In this document: piece after piece, positions 6,013 through 7,399 of the stretch
Numbering within the stretch: the stretch's first letter is position 1
Layout: the number at the start of each line of letters is the position of its first letter
DNA from: Bacillota bacterium
Lineage (GTDB): Bacteria; Bacillota; Clostridia; Lachnospirales; Cellulosilyticaceae
Assembly: GCA_023415525.1 (NCBI GenBank)
Contig: JAEZKI010000169.1
Location: forward strand, 1 to 7,399
Length of the DNA stretch: 7,399 nucleotides
Direction: 5' to 3'
Position numbers and translations under genes: made by a program
Notes under the pieces: generated by a model
Databases searched by the model: none
Told to the model about the DNA's origin: nothing
The model's input: only the letters and a program-made list of their open reading frames with translations

Positions 6013-6600
6013 ATGAGCTATTTAAAAGAATATAGATATAAAGTAATATTAACGGAGTCTTTTAAGGTAATACATAAATGCCCAAAATGTGGACAGAAAA
6101 CCCTATTTATAAATACCCATTGTTTTCGTATAAATGCCAATGGCAGTAGGTTGGATGTATGGCTTATTTATCATTGTGAGAAGTGCAAGCATACCAAGAA
6201 TCTTACTCTACTTGAGCGTGTAGCACCTCATCAAATACCACCACAAAAGTATAAACAATTTTTAACCAATGATTATTCTTTAGCAGAAGCCTTTGGAAAA
6301 AGAAAGAGCTTTTTCCAAAGGAATAAAGTAGAAATTTCAAGGAAAGATTTAAGCTATGAGTTGAAAAGTTGTATGCAAGAGGATATAGATCTTTATTTAG
6401 CTAGTAAAGAGGGAGTCTCTTTTGTGGTAGAAGATGAATATGGCTTAGATATTCGGATAGAAAATATTCTAGCTACCCTATTAGGTTATTCCAATAGCAA
6501 GGTGAGAGGGCTTATGAAGAAGGGAATGATTACAGCAAGTAAAGACATAGGGTCACATAAAGAGGTAACTTATACCTATGCTATTCAGTCCTTGGAATAA
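6013..6600 (+). CDS. DUF1062 protein with CxxC pairs and S4-like C-terminus
   Basis: The 195-residue product from the ATG at 6013 matches the DUF1062 family from its first residues (MSYLKEYRYKV), and AAGGAG (6000-6005) lies 7 nt before it. The frame is open back to an ATG at 5983, but that start lies inside the leader hairpin and has no ribosome binding site. Two CxxC pairs, C23-C26 (CPKC) and C55-C58 (CEKC), flank FINTHCFRINANGSRLDVW and probably bind one zinc ion as a ribbon. Residues 144-173 (GLDIRIENILATLLGYSNSK then VRGLMKKGMI) resemble an S4 RNA-binding segment of the type RLDKFLAELLGISRSQVQKLIKEGLI. The family's function is unknown; RNA binding is my inference. The gene follows the second leader peptide and hairpin. 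Confidence 0.85.
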   Translation: MSYLKEYRYKVILTESFKVIHKCPKCGQKTLFINTHCFRINANGSRLDVWLIYHCEKCKHTKNLTLLERVAPHQIPPQKYKQFLTNDYSLAEAFGKRKSFFQRNKVEISRKDLSYELKSCMQEDIDLYLASKEGVSFVVEDEYGLDIRIENILATLLGYSNSKVRGLMKKGMITASKDIGSHKEVTYTYAIQSLE

Positions 6601-6616
6601 ATACTATAATTTAAAT

Positions 6617-6628
6617 ATTGTATACAAT
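6617..6628. promoter_or_regulatory. Perfect 12-bp palindrome, putative operator
   Basis: ATTGTATACAAT is a perfect palindrome that covers the putative -35 box of the GNAT promoter. The TTGTATACAA core resembles operators of GntR-family regulators, so repression of the acetyltransferase unit is plausible. No regulator gene of that family is in the window. Confidence 0.5.
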
Positions 6629-6649
6629 TGTAAGCTTATAAGATATACT
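6621..6649 (+). promoter_or_regulatory. Promoter of the GNAT unit
   Basis: TATACT (6644-6649, 5 of 6 to the -10 consensus) follows TATACA (6621-6626, 4 of 6 to -35) at 17 bp. The start site would be near 6656, leaving about 80 nt of leader containing short inverted repeats (GGGGT 6651-6655 with ACCCC 6667-6671, or ACACCC 6665-6670 with GGGTGT 6698-6703). Confidence 0.5.
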
Positions 6650-6688
6650 AGGGGTATATGCGTAACACCCCATACCTTAAGTTAACGA

Positions 6689-6738
6689 GTTATGAGAGGG
6701 TGTGCTTTAGATAGAAAAAAGTGGAGAGAATACTATGA
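6689..6738 (+). repeat. 5' leader repeat, copy A (before GNAT)
   Basis: This segment, AGTTATGAGAGGGTGTGCTT to the GNAT start, recurs in diverged form at 7187-7238. Shared blocks include AGTTATGAGAG, GGTGT, TTTAGA, AGAAAA and TGGAGAG, which is the ribosome binding site. It contains a small ORF at 6692-6745 (MRGCALDRKKWREYYDH) that overlaps the GNAT start but lacks a good ribosome binding site. Confidence 0.65.
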
Positions 6739-7160
6739 CCATTAATGAGGTTCAATTTTCAGATGAAATAAGTATTGAGGAGTATAATAATTTGCGTAAA
6801 AGTGTAGGCTGGCTTAAATTAACTGAGACTCAGGCAAAAAAGGTTTTGGAGCGTTCCACTTCAATTGTGTGTGGAAGAATAGATAACCAAATTGTTGCCA
6901 TGGGGAGGGTTAATTTCGATGGATATATTGCATTTATTGCAGATATTGTCATCGTGCCAGAATATCAACGTAGAGGATTAGGAACATGGATTGTAGAGAA
7001 GCTAATAGCTACAGTACTTGAAGAAGTGGAGACTAATCAACTTATACAATTTATTCTAATAGCAGCAGCTAAAAAAGAACCATTTTATGAGAGCATAGGG
7101 TTTAGCAAATGCCCTAGTGGACAGTTTGGTGCAGGTATGAGAAAAGTAATTAAAAAATGA
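6735..7160 (+). CDS. GNAT family N-acetyltransferase
   Basis: This 141-residue protein has the normal length of a single GNAT domain, which transfers an acetyl group from acetyl-CoA to an amine. Motif A with the acetyl-CoA pyrophosphate loop is at 69-84 (ADIVIVPEYQRRGLGT, R/Q-x-x-G-x-G/A type). The C-terminal motif EPFYESIGFSKCP (115-127) carries the usual Tyr and the GF turn. The substrate cannot be told: relatives include small-molecule, antibiotic and protein acetylases. GGAGAG (6723-6728) lies 6 nt before the ATG. Expression probably starts at the palindrome-overlapped promoter at 6621-6649. No terminator follows, so the next frame may be cotranscribed. Confidence 0.9.
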   Translation: MTINEVQFSDEISIEEYNNLRKSVGWLKLTETQAKKVLERSTSIVCGRIDNQIVAMGRVNFDGYIAFIADIVIVPEYQRRGLGTWIVEKLIATVLEEVETNQLIQFILIAAAKKEPFYESIGFSKCPSGQFGAGMRKVIKK

Positions 7161-7186
7161 AATGAATTTAAATAAATGAAGTAAGA

Positions 7187-7238
7187 AGTTATGAGAGAGG
7201 TGTATTTTAGAGAGAAAAGACTGGAGAGGTATTGATGA
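7187..7238 (+). repeat. 5' leader repeat, copy B
   Basis: This is a diverged copy of 6689-6738, aligned with one inserted base. Its small ORF, 7191-7235 (MREVYFREKRLERY), stops at TGA overlapping the ATG at 7235 (TGATG), a layout suited to translational coupling. Unlike copy A, no promoter or palindrome precedes it. Confidence 0.65.
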
Positions 7239-7276
7239 AAGGAAAGAAGTATATACTAGGGGCATTTTGTGAATGA
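7235..7276 (+). CDS. Candidate 13-aa ORF MKGKKYILGAFCE
   Basis: This short ORF uses the ribosome binding site GGAGAGG (7223-7229) that corresponds to the GNAT site in the other repeat copy, 5 nt before its ATG. It ends in TGA overlapping the ATG at 7273 by ATGA. It may be a leader or coupling ORF for the next frame, or the relic of a gene whose frame has shifted. I do not recognise it. Confidence 0.35.
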   Translation: MKGKKYILGAFCE

Positions 7277-7399
7277 TTCAGATTACTGATTACTATGTTA
7301 CTACAGATACTAAAGGTGTTAAATGTGTTAGTCCTAAAGAGATTACAGGTGATAAGAACGTATATTTATCAGATAAAGACTATAAGAACTTAATTTATT
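7273..7399 (+). CDS. Unrecognised protein, N-terminal part (partial)
   Basis: The frame opens at the ATG at 7273, right after an in-frame TGA, and continues past the window with 42 codons visible. It begins MIQITDYYVTTDTKGVKCVS and continues with a hydrophilic stretch, DKNVYLSDKDYKNLIY. The amino-acid composition looks like a real soluble protein. AGGGG (7258-7262) lies 10 nt upstream, a weak site, so translation may be coupled to the 13-codon ORF that overlaps it by ATGA. No family is recognised from this fragment. Confidence 0.55.
   Translation, partial: MIQITDYYVTTDTKGVKCVSPKEITGDKNVYLSDKDYKNLIY

Noticed and set aside
6644..7262. TATACTAGGGG present at 6644-6654 and 7252-7262 as a shared promoter element
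   Set aside because: An 11-base match is expected by chance in a window this size, the second copy has no -35, and the order relative to the 50-bp repeat differs.
7056..7265. 69-codon minus-strand frame
   Set aside because: It is antisense to the GNAT 3' end and the leader repeat, and its translation does not look protein-like.

Overview
The window is low-GC DNA with strong AGGAGG-type ribosome binding sites, AT-rich spacers and protein families typical of anaerobic Firmicutes: a clostridial MATE pump, EcsC, CD3324-family and DUF1062 proteins. I read it as a chromosomal segment of a Clostridia member, possibly Lachnospiraceae or a Cellulosilyticum-like genus. The genus is a guess from recall, not from a search. 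No rRNA, tRNA, CRISPR array or transposase was seen.

Layout. Positions 1-586 (minus) hold the N-terminal part of an FAD-dependent oxidoreductase that leaves the window. A 304-base divergent spacer follows, with a 23-codon candidate leader ORF (766-837), then a complete MATE efflux transporter (891-2261). After a 286-base spacer comes a likely two-gene operon: a lipoprotein of unknown function (2548-3405) and an EcsC-family protein (3440-4246). A large GC-rich inverted-repeat element (about 4250-4425) lies between EcsC and a convergent, broken alpha/beta hydrolase (4473-5110, minus). The hydrolase has lost the block that should carry its nucleophile serine.

The most striking part is 5360-6600. 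Two consecutive transcription units share one unusual design: an 8-codon ORF with its own ribosome binding site (MSTPVIFA and MTTPNYFA), a strong hairpin that begins inside the leader stop codon, and then a gene that starts ATG-AGC-TAT (MSY). In both, the 3' arm of the hairpin is complementary to the first codons of the downstream gene as well as to the 5' arm. This suggests a switch in which translation of the leader decides whether the downstream start codon is free. The controlled genes are a small CD3324-family, Mor-like helix-turn-helix protein, which ends in its own terminator, and a DUF1062 protein with two CxxC pairs and an S4-like C-terminal segment. Both could bind nucleic acid.

The last part, 6617-7399, has a promoter with a perfect 12-bp palindrome (ATTGTATACAAT) over its -35 region, a GNAT acetyltransferase (6735-7160), and an unrecognised reading frame leaving the window (7273-). 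About 50 bp just upstream of the GNAT start recurs, diverged, upstream of the next start. Small upstream ORFs and folded 5' leaders are a recurring theme in the window. The leader mechanisms are inferred from sequence alone.
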